Source: Paenibacillus cremeus
Lineage (GTDB): Bacteria > Bacillota > Bacilli > Paenibacillales > NBRC-103111
Assembly (NCBI RefSeq): GCF_007786445.1
Contig: NZ_VNJI01000036.1
Span: 1 to 64,000 of the forward strand
Direction: 5' to 3'
DNA: 64,000 nt
Shown one piece after another: positions 37,049 through 45,685 of this stretch. The notes beneath the pieces were generated by a model. The model was not told where the DNA came from. It searched no databases and saw nothing but the letters and a program-made list of their open reading frames with translations. A program made the translations under genes and the position numbers. How positions within the stretch are numbered: position 1 is the first letter of the stretch; each line of letters opens with the position of its first letter.

Positions 37049-37603
37049 ATGTCAAAGCCGTATTTAATAGTTGTCACTGGAAGGCCAGGTTCAGGGAAAA
37101 CAACATTTTCTAAGGAGCTTGGTAATGAGATTTTTATGCCAGTAATCAGCCGGGATCAGATTAAGGAAGGGTATGTACATACTTTCGGCAAAAGACATAA
37201 CGAGCTTCCGGAGGAAGCCAATAAAACGGCCACGGAAATCTTCTTTGATACGCTCATGGGGCTGATAACAAACAACGTGTCGGTGATTGCTGAAGCAGCG
37301 TTCCAGCACAGGATATGGTCGACCATGCTTGAGCAGTTCATGGGAAAGGCGCGGGTCTATCTGTTGATTTGCAAGGTTGACGAAAAGATCGCGCTCGACA
37401 GGTTTGTCCGGCGGGGGCTTGACAACCCACTTCGGGAGTACTTCCATGGCGATAAGGGAGTCGACATGGCCAGAAAAGGAATTGAATTGAGCGTAAGCCC
37501 TTACGAGGAACCCCAGATCGACGTCCCTAAATTCTATATTGACACTTCAGGGAAATACAACCCCTCCATTAAGGAACTAAGCAGGATAATTTTTGGCGAA
37601 TAG
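37049..37603 (+). CDS. P-loop kinase-like ATPase (AAA_33 / zeta-toxin-like fold)
   Basis: From ATG 37049 the 184-residue product begins with a strand and a Walker A motif, VVTGRPGSGKTTFSKEL (GRPGSGKT). A conserved basic/acidic block, ISRDQIKEGY, a Walker-B-like strand, VSVIAEAAFQ, and LICKVDEKIALDRFVRRG follow. Such proteins phosphorylate small metabolites, nucleosides or, in zeta toxins, UDP-sugars; the substrate is unknown. AAGGAGTG (37034-37041) supports 37049 rather than the GTG at 37040. No antitoxin-like gene is adjacent, so a toxin role is unlikely. Confidence 0.8.
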   Translation: MSKPYLIVVTGRPGSGKTTFSKELGNEIFMPVISRDQIKEGYVHTFGKRHNELPEEANKTATEIFFDTLMGLITNNVSVIAEAAFQHRIWSTMLEQFMGKARVYLLICKVDEKIALDRFVRRGLDNPLREYFHGDKGVDMARKGIELSVSPYEEPQIDVPKFYIDTSGKYNPSIKELSRIIFGE

Positions 37604-37739
37604 GATAGGCGATCTAGAACAAGAAAAGATATTTATCAACGAGAAGCCAAAAGACCCGAAGTCTGAAAAGCTATTCCATCGACAATAAGAAATTTACGTT
37701 ATACGACGGGTACGATAGTCATAATGAACGAGGCGGCCC

Positions 37740-39240
37740 CATTTCGCTTAACGTAGGTTACATTTGGTAAAAATGTGTAGTGGATTCTACTAAAACCAAA
37801 TGCAGAGCTACATTCGAAAGGAGCCGCTACTATGAAGGATTACACAAAATTCGTTGGTTTAGACGTATCAAAAGATTCAATTTCTGTTGCTGTTGCTGAT
37901 GCAGGTCGGGGTGAGCCACGTTTTCTCGGAAACGTTCCGCATACACCTGAAGCTATTCGCAAGTTGATGAAAAAAATAGGCACTCCTGAGCAATTGCATG
38001 TATGCTATGAGGCAGGACCAACAGGCTATGGTCTTTTCAGACTCCTCATCTCCCTAGGAATTGACTGTATCGTTGTAGCACCGACACTTATCCCTAAGCG
38101 CGCTGGAGACCGCGTTAAAACGGACCGAAGGGATTCTTTAAAACTTGCAAAACTTCTTCGTGCCGGTGAACTTACACCGGTTTGGACTCCAGATGAAGAT
38201 CATGAAGCATTAAGAGACCTTGTCCGCGCTCGCCATGACGCAAAGGAAGATCTGCAGCGCGCTCGTCTTCGCCTCGTTCAATTTTTGCTTCGTCATGATC
38301 TGCGTTCTCCCCAAGGAGTTCGAAATTGGTCGGTTAAACATCGCGAATGGTTGAACAGTCTGCATTTTGAAAAATCCTCGTTACGGATTGTTTTTCAAGA
38401 GTATCTTCATTCTATCGATGAAGTGTCCGACCGCATGAAGCGTATCGAAGCTGAAATTCATGAGCAGGCCATGCGCAGTGTTCACGCTCCTGTCATCCAA
38501 GCTCTTCAAACCATGCGTGGTGTCGCTGAGGTAACTGCCACCACATTAGTAGCCGAAATTGGACAGTTCTCTCGTTTCTCAAGCCCCAGGCAATTAATGT
38601 CTTACGCTGGGCTTGTACCTAAAGAATATTCAAGTGGAGCTACCAGATGGCAAGGGTCCATCACCAAGGTGGGCAATGCTCACATTCGCCATGTCGTCGT
38701 AGAATCCGCCTGGGCGTACCGTTACTCCCCTTCCTTAAAAGGGCAACTCCTTGTTCGCCAGAAAGGTCAAGATCCCGAGGCCAGGCGCATTGCTTGGAAA
38801 GCTCAACATCGTTTGCATAAAAAATATTCTCAAATCACTTCTCGAGGGAATGCTGGTAAAAAGGCCGCCGTTGCTGTTGCTAGGGAACTCATGGGGTTCA
38901 TTTGGGCTATTGGTTGTGAAATTGAAAAGAAGCAAGCAGAAGCTATTTCGGCAGCTTAACCATTCATTTAGAATCGCACTGGTTTAAACGAATAATTTGA
39001 GGTTTTGGCTCGGAGGCAAAGCTCTGGTAAGGAGAACCCTCTTGTTGAACTATGCACTAGGTCTGTTTTTATAACCAAATGTGCGCCGTTAGTCCGAGGC
39101 AGCTCCACGACGGATGGATTGAAATGCGGTAACCAACCCGCGCATATCAGACTGTTAACCACCGTCAACTCCTTTGCCTTCGTGCCAAGATCTTAAAGCA
39201 TTCTCTTTTTCAGCGTGGACATTATATCCTTTCTCTCCGT
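37740..39240 (+). mobile_element. IS110-family element; ends not resolved, long 3' noncoding part
   Basis: The transposase is flanked by a short 5' region with CATTTGGT/ACCAAATG pairing (37768-37805 area) and about 280 bases of 3' noncoding sequence that also contains AACCAAATG (near 39077). A long 3' noncoding segment is the position of the guide (seek/bridge) RNA in the IS1111 subgroup, so this element probably belongs there. Exact boundaries need comparison with an empty site; the limits given are approximate. Confidence 0.5.
37832..38959 (+). CDS. IS110-family transposase (DEDD/RuvC-like), apparently intact
   Basis: The 375-residue protein has an N-terminal RuvC-like DEDD domain: D11 in GLDVSKD, E in CYEAGPTGYGLFR (about 67-79), and TDRRDSLKLAKLL (about 97-109) giving the last two acids. 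The C-terminal Tnp_20 domain, LQTMRGVAEVTATTLVAEIG, carries a conserved serine in the EYSSGATRWQG region. IS110 elements have no classical inverted ends and use an element-encoded guide RNA. GAAAGGAGCC precedes the ATG and no frameshift is seen, so it may be active. Confidence 0.9.
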   Translation: MKDYTKFVGLDVSKDSISVAVADAGRGEPRFLGNVPHTPEAIRKLMKKIGTPEQLHVCYEAGPTGYGLFRLLISLGIDCIVVAPTLIPKRAGDRVKTDRRDSLKLAKLLRAGELTPVWTPDEDHEALRDLVRARHDAKEDLQRARLRLVQFLLRHDLRSPQGVRNWSVKHREWLNSLHFEKSSLRIVFQEYLHSIDEVSDRMKRIEAEIHEQAMRSVHAPVIQALQTMRGVAEVTATTLVAEIGQFSRFSSPRQLMSYAGLVPKEYSSGATRWQGSITKVGNAHIRHVVVESAWAYRYSPSLKGQLLVRQKGQDPEARRIAWKAQHRLHKKYSQITSRGNAGKKAAVAVARELMGFIWAIGCEIEKKQAEAISAA

Positions 39241-39241
39241 T

Positions 39242-39280
39242 TGATTGTCAAGGACGCAAAGTCACCGTCCTTGACAATCA
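39242..39280. repeat. Perfect 15-bp inverted repeat near the IS110 right side
   Basis: TGATTGTCAAGGACG and CGTCCTTGACAATCA surround a 9-base spacer. There is no T tract, so it is not a simple terminator. IS110-type elements often insert next to palindromic repeats, and this could be the target or part of the element. Confidence 0.6.
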
Positions 39281-39546
39281 CTTCGCGAAAGAATCTTTTG
39301 GTTATTAGGCTGAAAAAAAGAATGTAAAGAATAAAGAAAACCATTCCAAAAAATGGGGTGTTGACCGCCTCGTTCATATCAGTTCAACCATAACAGGGAG
39401 CAGACCGACTCGGAGCTAATCCCTGTTTCATTGAAGTAACTGGCAGATTTGTTTAATAAACAGGCAGGGGGAAGCGAAAAGTGGAAGAAACCATTAGAGA
39501 AGCTCTACCCGCGGAGATGTGTCTAGAAATCTAAAGAGGTGAGCCT

Positions 39547-39928
39547 ATGGCAGTCGTAAAAACCATGAAACAGGATATTGATATGTTGGCAGGTTGCTTC
39601 GAGCTGAAGCTGAGACCGAAGGCGAAATGGGCATGCTCCTTGTTGGAAATGTTGGCATTAACCGAATAAGAGCGAATTGCTCCGATTTTAAAGGAATCCG
39701 GACAATTTCCCAAATGATTAACCAGCCACATGCGTTCGAAGCGCTGCTTCATGGGTGTACTATCAAAATGCAAGAGAGAGGGAACGCCGTCTGGCGCAAC
39801 GGGTTGTGAATGGGGAGCGGAATTGGCCAGCCGAATATAATCAGCCGCACGTAGGACGATGGAAGAAGCACTGTTTTTATCAACCGACCGTGAAAGAATG
39901 TGAAAATGTATATAATACGTTTGGTTGA
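39547..39928 (+). pseudogene. cwlJ: Spore cortex-lytic cell wall hydrolase (CwlJ/SleB family), frameshifted
   Basis: Joining three frames gives a CwlJ-like protein of normal size (about 127 residues). MAVVKTMKQDIDMLA (39547 on, after AAAGAGGTGA) is followed by LLRAEAETEGEMGMLLVGN (39594 frame) with NRIRANCSDFKGIRTISQM, then RLAQRVVNGERNWPAEYNQP to the stop at 39926-39928. RAEAEGEGE-type glutamate is the catalytic residue of the family. Two small indels, near 39590 and near 39775, break it. CwlJ degrades cortex peptidoglycan during germination, so another copy must serve the spore. The stop TGA is also the first triplet of repeat copy A. Confidence 0.75.
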
Positions 39929-39975
39929 CAAGAACTTTATCTCATTAATGCCGCGTAAATCGCGGCTTTTTTGGT
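39926..39975 (+). repeat. Palindromic repeat, copy A (partial)
   Basis: TGACAAGAACTTTATCTCAT (39926-39945) is followed by the hairpin GCCGCG-TAAAT-CGCGGC and TTTTTT. The right half of the full unit is missing. The hairpin with its T tract works as a terminator after the cwlJ remnant. Confidence 0.75.
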
Positions 39976-40093
39976 TTTAGTGGAAGTTGTCGATCGAGCA
40001 GGTCAAGCAGACACCGGCATTTTCCACTATTTACATACTATACTTTACAATACCCCGTATGGTATAACAATTATCGGGGGGGATTAACCAATT

Positions 40094-40294
40094 ATGACCA
40101 TTCAACAATTTTTGAAGCTTGAAGAATCCGACCAACTGGAAATATGGGTAGCATTTCAAGCCTTGAAGCCAGCGGAATTTGAAGTCTTTCTACTTTGGTT
40201 CCAGGATCATCTAGCAAGACGGGAATTGCGCCAACTGGTTGCTCGAGTCAATCAAACGTTCGTATTAGGAAATTCGTGCTCAGTGGCGGAGTAG
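40094..40294 (+). CDS. Small hypothetical protein (66 residues)
   Basis: ATG 40094 has a long G-run (40076-40082) about 10 bases upstream. The peptide is helical and amphipathic: MTIQQFLKLEESDQLEIW, then AEFEVFLLWFQDHLARRELR. It has no known domain. A 33-base stretch encoding FQ-LxPAEFEVFL is shared with the tail of the broken hydrolase at about 47223-47260, so this sequence has been copied or recombined. Terminators follow at 40358-40383 (GCCC/GGGC) and 40567-40590 (GCACC/GGTGC with TTTTTTT); no gene lies between them. Confidence 0.4.
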   Translation: MTIQQFLKLEESDQLEIWVAFQALKPAEFEVFLLWFQDHLARRELRQLVARVNQTFVLGNSCSVAE

Positions 40295-40566
40295 AATTGA
40301 GGAGCGGGAAGCGGCGTCTGCAACGCAGTGAATCTGGTGCTACTTACATAAATTAATAAGGCCCGTAGTAATGGGCTTTTCTTTTTTTATCTAGTTTTTT
40401 GACCGCCGTAAGGCGTTGAGCACACGGATACGACACATGGATGAACCGCGTATTGTCCAGCGACACAAACTTAGGCGCTTTAAGATCCCTGTAATGTTAG
40501 TCGGGGGAAGAGGAGAAAGTTGTTCAAAAGAGCGATTATCGCAACCTGCACTTAGACCGCTATCAA

Positions 40567-40590
40567 GCACCCATGAGGTGCCTTTTTTTC
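40567..40590 (+). terminator. Terminator upstream of the second kinase operon
   Basis: GCACC-CATGA-GGTGC followed by CTTTTTTT. It insulates the kinase gene at 40685 from upstream transcription. Confidence 0.6.
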
Positions 40591-40684
40591 GACTTTACAC
40601 GATGAGAACTGTAAGACGGCGGAGGAGGCACGACCGGGAGGTTGGGCCATCCGTCAAACAAAGATATGAAAGGGATGACCCCAC

Positions 40685-42478
40685 TTGTGGCAGAAGCTCG
40701 CGAACTGGAACACCTTGCGCAATCAGATGTTGGCCGGATTCGTGTCGGTTATGATCGTGGTTTTGGTCTGTGTGGGCCTCCTTACGTTCAATTCAGTTTC
40801 CACGCTTCTGAATACGAAGGCAGAAACGCAGATGAAGCAAACCGCTAGTCTAACTGACGGCAGGCTGGAAGCGCTTATTAATCAGATGGATACGCTGACA
40901 TTGCAAGCGATTAACGACCCGCGCCTACAGCAGCTCTTTTTCTCACTTGCAAACGGCGAAGCCGTAAGTTTCAGCCAGCGGCAGGCTATGATGCAAATCT
41001 ACAATCATATTCAAGCGTATAGTAACGGCGTAAACAGCGTCGAGCTGTATTCCTCAGATTTGAAGCGGATGTATCCACTGGATGAACAAAGCTTGACGAA
41101 TCGAGTGACGAGCAACTGGATTGATCAGGCAGACAAGGAAAAAGGAAAGCTGGTTTGGATCGGCAACGATCCTAGAGACCCTGATTCAGTCCTCGCGATT
41201 CGACGTATTAATTTAATTGATCGCTGGTTCTCTAACGGCGGTTATTTGCTTGTGACAATTAAGCGCAGCTATTTTGAATTTCAGGCGGAGATGTCTCAGT
41301 CAGGTCATCGGGAGTTAATGCTGCTAGCCGATAGCGCGTCGAGACCGATTGTGGGCGATGGTTCAGCACTCGCGGTTGTATCCGAACTGATGCAGGAGGA
41401 TTCCGATAAGGTTACGCTCGAGGGGCAGCGATATATTTTAGTTAAAAAGCTTTCAGAGAAGACCGGCTGGACGCTGATGATCCTGTATCCGGTCAGCGAG
41501 ATTACTGACGGGATATCCATCTTGCGTGTGGCGATTTTCGTCTCCGGAGCGATAGGCTCTGTTCTCTTTACTATTTTGTCTTTCTTGCTTTCGATGATGA
41601 TCACGCAGCCGATTCTACGGCTGATGCGGGCGATGAGAAATACCAGGCAAGGCGTTTTAAAGCCGAATCTATCGAAAACGTATACGACAGAGCTGAACGA
41701 CCTTAATATGACCTATAACCAGATGGTAGAAAATATTAATCGACTCATTAAACTGGTCTATGAGAAAGAAATACTCCAAAGCAGGACGGAACTGCTGGCG
41801 CTGCAAGCCCAAATCAATCCGCATTTTTTATATAATACCCTGGAGGCGCTTTATTGGTCATTAGAAGGAAAAGGGGAGGAAGAACTGGCCAATCTTGTGG
41901 TCTCGATGTCCGATTTATTTCGTTATGTGATCAGCGGGCCGAATAAGGAAGAATGGGTGACATTGGGCGATGAGCTGGATCATGTGAAACGGTATTTGGG
42001 CATTATTAGCGTAAGATTCGGTTCCCGTCTGGAATGGCAAATTCATGCCGCGGATCAATTTAGCAGCGTTCCGATTCCGAAGCTGCTGATACAGCCTTTG
42101 GTGGAGAATGCGATTCTTCACGGCATGGAAGGGAAAACAGGCCCCGGTCTAGTTACGATTACCGTGGAGCCGTCGCCAATGAACCCGTCCGATCTGCGGA
42201 TTACAGTCAGTGACGATGGACCGGGTATGGATGATCGTACGCGGAGAGACGTCATGGGGGCTGGCAATAGCGAAAGTACTTCATCCGGCAAAGGGAAGGG
42301 CATGGGACTATCCAATGTCATGCGCCGCATTAAGCTCTATTACCCATCGCAAGCCGGAGAGAATCGCGGGTTGTCGATTGACAGCACGCCCGGACAAGGG
42401 ACAAGCGTTCGATTTGATATTCCGATTCATAGGGAGGTTCACCATGATTCCATCGGGGAAAACAATTCTAGTCGTTGA
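40685..42478 (+). CDS. YesM-type sensor histidine kinase
   Basis: The 597-residue protein starts with TTG 40685 after AAAGGGA. It has membrane segments at about residues 15-38 and 280-303, an extracellular sensor region between them, HAMP, a phospho-acceptor histidine in INPHFLYNTLEALYW (about 378-392), and an ATPase domain with DDGPGMDD and GMGLSNVMRRI. It pairs with the overlapping regulator gene and probably senses ligand bound to the lipoprotein encoded at 43350. It is a paralogue in layout of the kinase at 21456. Confidence 0.9.
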   Translation: MWQKLANWNTLRNQMLAGFVSVMIVVLVCVGLLTFNSVSTLLNTKAETQMKQTASLTDGRLEALINQMDTLTLQAINDPRLQQLFFSLANGEAVSFSQRQAMMQIYNHIQAYSNGVNSVELYSSDLKRMYPLDEQSLTNRVTSNWIDQADKEKGKLVWIGNDPRDPDSVLAIRRINLIDRWFSNGGYLLVTIKRSYFEFQAEMSQSGHRELMLLADSASRPIVGDGSALAVVSELMQEDSDKVTLEGQRYILVKKLSEKTGWTLMILYPVSEITDGISILRVAIFVSGAIGSVLFTILSFLLSMMITQPILRLMRAMRNTRQGVLKPNLSKTYTTELNDLNMTYNQMVENINRLIKLVYEKEILQSRTELLALQAQINPHFLYNTLEALYWSLEGKGEEELANLVVSMSDLFRYVISGPNKEEWVTLGDELDHVKRYLGIISVRFGSRLEWQIHAADQFSSVPIPKLLIQPLVENAILHGMEGKTGPGLVTITVEPSPMNPSDLRITVSDDGPGMDDRTRRDVMGAGNSESTSSGKGKGMGLSNVMRRIKLYYPSQAGENRGLSIDSTPGQGTSVRFDIPIHREVHHDSIGENNSSR

Positions 42479-43223
42479 CGATGAACCGTTGACAAGAGAA
42501 GGCATTCGTAAATCGTTAGAGTCCTGGTCGGCAGGACGCCATCAAATATTAAGCAGCAGCAATGGCACAGAAGCTTTGGAGCTGCTCAAAAGCCGCCTCG
42601 TCCATCTGCTCATCACCGATATTCGGATGCCGGAGGTGAGCGGTCTTCAGGTGGTGGAAGCCATCCATAGCACGCTTCATAAGCCGGTTGTCATTATTAT
42701 ATCGGGTCACCCCGACTTTCAGTATGCCCAATCCGCGATCCAACTGGGCGTCGTCAACTACCTACTCAAACCGGTACAAAAAAGCAAGCTGCTTGAAGCC
42801 GTTGAGCAGGCGCTGCGGATTGAAGAAGAACGAGGTCGGGTGGAAGCGATGGAGAAAATCGTAGATTCCCGACTTATGCAGGCAAAGATGGAAGCGAATC
42901 ACTACAGCCCGCCTGTTCAACAGGCCGTAGCTTATGTGGAGGAGCATTTGAAAGAGCCGCTTGGCATGCGCGAAATCGCGAACCAAATTCATCTGAATCC
43001 AAGCTATTTCAGCGCGCTGTTTAAAGAGCAGACGGGTATGACGTTCAGCGAATATGTTTCGCGGATCCGAATCCAGAAAGCTAAAGAGCTGCTTTTGCAA
43101 ACGCGGCTTACGATTGCCGACATTTCGGAGCAGGTGGGGTATCAAACACCGAAATATTTTATCAAGATCTTTAAAGATTACGAAGGAATCAGTCCGAATC
43201 AATATCGCAAGCAGGTCGATTGA
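42444..43223 (+). CDS. AraC-type response regulator (REC + HTH)
   Basis: From ATG 42444 (AGGGAGGTTCACC) the product is 259 residues. It has a receiver domain with DDEP, phospho-acceptor in LLITDIRMP, and K in LLKPVQ; the C-terminal AraC domain has HLNPSYFSALFKEQTGMTF and VGYQTPKYFIKIFK. It overlaps the kinase gene by 35 bases, implying coupled translation. A longer frame back to 42210 lies inside the kinase gene and is not real. Confidence 0.9.
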   Translation: MIPSGKTILVVDDEPLTREGIRKSLESWSAGRHQILSSSNGTEALELLKSRLVHLLITDIRMPEVSGLQVVEAIHSTLHKPVVIIISGHPDFQYAQSAIQLGVVNYLLKPVQKSKLLEAVEQALRIEEERGRVEAMEKIVDSRLMQAKMEANHYSPPVQQAVAYVEEHLKEPLGMREIANQIHLNPSYFSALFKEQTGMTFSEYVSRIRIQKAKELLLQTRLTIADISEQVGYQTPKYFIKIFKDYEGISPNQYRKQVD

Positions 43224-43294
43224 GGCTGACTTAGAAGCAAACATCTAAAAATAGTGGAATATTTGCCGATGGTCGTTACCTCCTATAATCGAAA

Positions 43295-43308
43295 TGAAAG
43301 CGCTACAA
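43295..43308 (+). promoter_or_regulatory. cre-like site before the second binding-protein gene
   Basis: TGAAAGCGCTACAA keeps the AAAGCGCT core and differs from the cre consensus at one conserved 3' base. It is 41 bases before ATG 43350. A second core, AGAGCGCTTACA, lies inside the first codons (43359 on). Confidence 0.4.
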
Positions 43309-43349
43309 TGAATAACGTAGCACACAAACGAAATCAGGGGGATGGACTG

Positions 43350-44696
43350 ATGATAAGAAGAGCGCTTACATGGACGTTAACATCGACGCTTGGCCTTAGT
43401 TTAGTTCTCGCAGGCTGCACCAGCACTAGCAACACCAACGGAAGCCAACCGGCGGCGAAGGAAACTCCGAAGGACAATAGCACGACCGCCAATAAGGTCA
43501 CAATCAAAATGATGCATCTGTGGCCGGCTGGGAGCTCGGCAACGCAAAACAAGATTGTAAACGATATCATCAATGAGTACCGAGCGGCAAACCCAAATGT
43601 TACGATCGAACAAGAAGTACTTGAAAATGAGCAATACAAAAACAAAATGAAAGTGCTTGCGACTTCCAATGCTCTACCTGACGTTGGCTTCACATGGGCG
43701 GCAGGCTACATGGACCCGTATGTCAAAGGCGACATGTTTGCTCCGCTGGACGATTTGCTGCAAGGCGATCTGAAAGACAAATTTGTAAAAGGTACAACGG
43801 ACGCTTACGCTTTTGGCGGCAAAACGTATGGTCTTCCTGTAGAGCTTAACATCGTGCCGGTTTACTATAATAAAGCCATCTTTGCCAAATATAATCTGAC
43901 ACCGCCCAAAACGTACGACGAGTTTAAAAATATTGTGAAAACGCTTAGCTCTAATGGTGTACAACCCATCGCACTCGGAAACAAAGACCGCTGGACAGGA
44001 TCGCTGTGGTACATGTATTTGGCAGATCGTATCGCTGGTTCGGATACATTGAAAAATGCGATTAACCGCTCAGGTACTTTCAACGATCCAGGCCTGACTC
44101 GCGCTGCTTCTGAAATTCAGCAATTGGTTGACATGAACGCATTCAATAAAGGGTTCAACGGACTTTCCAACGACGAAGGCAAGGCAGAGTTCATGAACAG
44201 CAAAGCCGCTATGTACATGATGGGCACATGGGAGCTTCCGAACTACACAACGAATAAAGATGTGAAACAAGAGTTCAAAGACCAAATCGGTTTCTTCAAA
44301 TTCCCGACTGTCGGCGATGGAAAAGGGAACATAGACAGCTGGGTTGGCGGACCGGGCGTGGGCTTGTTCGTAGCGAACAACTCCAAAGTGAAAGATGAGG
44401 CCAAAAAATTCGTCAATTTCTTCGTTCAAAAATGGGGCGAGCACGCGATTTCCGAAGCAGGCGTCATCCCGGCGACGAAAGTAGACACTTCCAAAGTGAA
44501 GCTGCCGCAAATGTATATTGACCTACTTAATGAATTAAATAAAGCAAGCAACATCACACTGTTTGCTGACGTACAAATGAAGCCTGCTTCCGCAGAAGTG
44601 CATTTGAACATGATTCAAGCGCTGTACGGTAAAGCCGTGACGCCGGAAGATTTCGCAAAGAAGCATGAGGATGCTTTGGCGAAAGAGGCCAAGTAA
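43350..44696 (+). CDS. ABC transporter sugar-binding lipoprotein
   Basis: From ATG 43350 (AGGGGG 9 bases upstream) the 448-residue product has a lipoprotein signal with lipobox LAGC (about residue 21) and a cluster-1 solute-binding fold: KMMHLWPAGSSATQNKI, VTIEQEVLENEQYKNKM, LPDVGFTWAAGYMDPYV, YGLPVELNIVPVYYNKAIF, MYMMGTWELP. It is likely an oligosaccharide receptor for the permeases that follow. The frame open from 43254 has no ribosome site. Confidence 0.9.
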   Translation: MIRRALTWTLTSTLGLSLVLAGCTSTSNTNGSQPAAKETPKDNSTTANKVTIKMMHLWPAGSSATQNKIVNDIINEYRAANPNVTIEQEVLENEQYKNKMKVLATSNALPDVGFTWAAGYMDPYVKGDMFAPLDDLLQGDLKDKFVKGTTDAYAFGGKTYGLPVELNIVPVYYNKAIFAKYNLTPPKTYDEFKNIVKTLSSNGVQPIALGNKDRWTGSLWYMYLADRIAGSDTLKNAINRSGTFNDPGLTRAASEIQQLVDMNAFNKGFNGLSNDEGKAEFMNSKAAMYMMGTWELPNYTTNKDVKQEFKDQIGFFKFPTVGDGKGNIDSWVGGPGVGLFVANNSKVKDEAKKFVNFFVQKWGEHAISEAGVIPATKVDTSKVKLPQMYIDLLNELNKASNITLFADVQMKPASAEVHLNMIQALYGKAVTPEDFAKKHEDALAKEAK

Positions 44697-44718
44697 CCGA
44701 GGTCATCAAAAGATTAGC

Positions 44719-44756
44719 CGGAAGGGCATATCGCTCTACTGTGATATGTCCTTTCC
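44719..44756 (+). promoter_or_regulatory. Intercistronic stem-loop after the binding-protein gene
   Basis: GGAAGGGCATATC pairs with GATATGTCCTTTC (G-T pairs included) around an 8-11 base loop; only a short T-rich stretch follows. It probably stabilises the binding-protein mRNA and partly ends transcription, like the loops at 25645 and 63456. Confidence 0.5.
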
Positions 44757-44787
44757 CACTATTTTGTAAGAAAGGGGAGTGCCTGGT

Positions 44788-45669
44788 GTGGATAAAGTCA
44801 TGTCCAACAAATCCATAATTGCATTATACGTCATTCCCTCATTACTTCTGATTATAGCGCTGATCTATATGCCTATCGTATTGACAGGCTATTACGGATT
44901 AATGAAATGGAACGGCGTAGGCAAGATGAGTTTTATCGGTTTGCAAAATTATACAGAGCTGCTTCATGACGAAATGTTCTGGAACAGCGCGAAGCATTCC
45001 TTTCTACTTGCCGTTTTCTCGACGCTTAGTCTCATCGTTTATCTTCTCGTCGCGCTCGTCCTTTCTGCGCAAATTCGCGGCGCAAACACGTTTCGAAAAG
45101 TATACTTAATTCCGATGCTGCTGTCTTCTGTGGCCATTGCCCAACTATGGTTGAAAATATTTCACCCGACAAACGGCATATTGAATCATATGCTGATGTC
45201 ATTGGGAATTGAAAATACACCTGAATGGCTTTCGAACCCTTCCATTGTTTTATATGCGATTTTCATCCCGATTTTATGGCAGTATGCAGGATTCTATATT
45301 TTGATCTATTATGCAGCTTTGAAAAACGTTCCTTCTTCACTGCTTGAAGCTGCCCGCATAGATGGTGCTAGTCCATGGCGCATCGCGATATCGATACGAG
45401 TTCCGCTAATTGCCGAAGTCATGAAAGTAACGGTCGTTCTCGCCGTTGTAGGTTCGCTCAAATATTTTGACTTGATTTACGTGATGACGGGCGGAGGTCC
45501 AAACGGTTCCAGTGAAGTAATGGCTTCCTATATGTATATCAAGGCGTTCAAAGAATACGATTTTGGCTATGCCAGCGCAATCGGCTTCTTCCTGCTTGTC
45601 ATTTGCCTATTTATGACCTGGTTGATCCGTAAAGCAACGACTACCAAAGACAATATCCAATACTCGTAA
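44788..45669 (+). CDS. ABC sugar transporter permease (MalF-type)
   Basis: The GTG at 44788 is 8-9 bases after AAAGGGGAG and is preferred over the GTG at 44779 that overlaps it. The 293-residue product has six membrane segments and the EAA loop LLEAARIDGASPWRIAISIRVP. GGGPNGSSEVMASYMY near the C-terminus is typical of the MalF half. Confidence 0.9.
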   Translation: MDKVMSNKSIIALYVIPSLLLIIALIYMPIVLTGYYGLMKWNGVGKMSFIGLQNYTELLHDEMFWNSAKHSFLLAVFSTLSLIVYLLVALVLSAQIRGANTFRKVYLIPMLLSSVAIAQLWLKIFHPTNGILNHMLMSLGIENTPEWLSNPSIVLYAIFIPILWQYAGFYILIYYAALKNVPSSLLEAARIDGASPWRIAISIRVPLIAEVMKVTVVLAVVGSLKYFDLIYVMTGGGPNGSSEVMASYMYIKAFKEYDFGYASAIGFFLLVICLFMTWLIRKATTTKDNIQYS

Positions 45670-45685
45670 CGCGAGGGAGACCCCG

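Noticed and set aside
37049-37603. Zeta-toxin of a toxin-antitoxin pair
   Set aside because: Only the general kinase P-loop fold is shared; no antitoxin gene is adjacent.
42210-42443. Long N-terminal extension of the AraC response regulator
   Set aside because: It lies inside the kinase gene; the real ATG at 42444 has AGGGAGG and begins just before the receiver domain.
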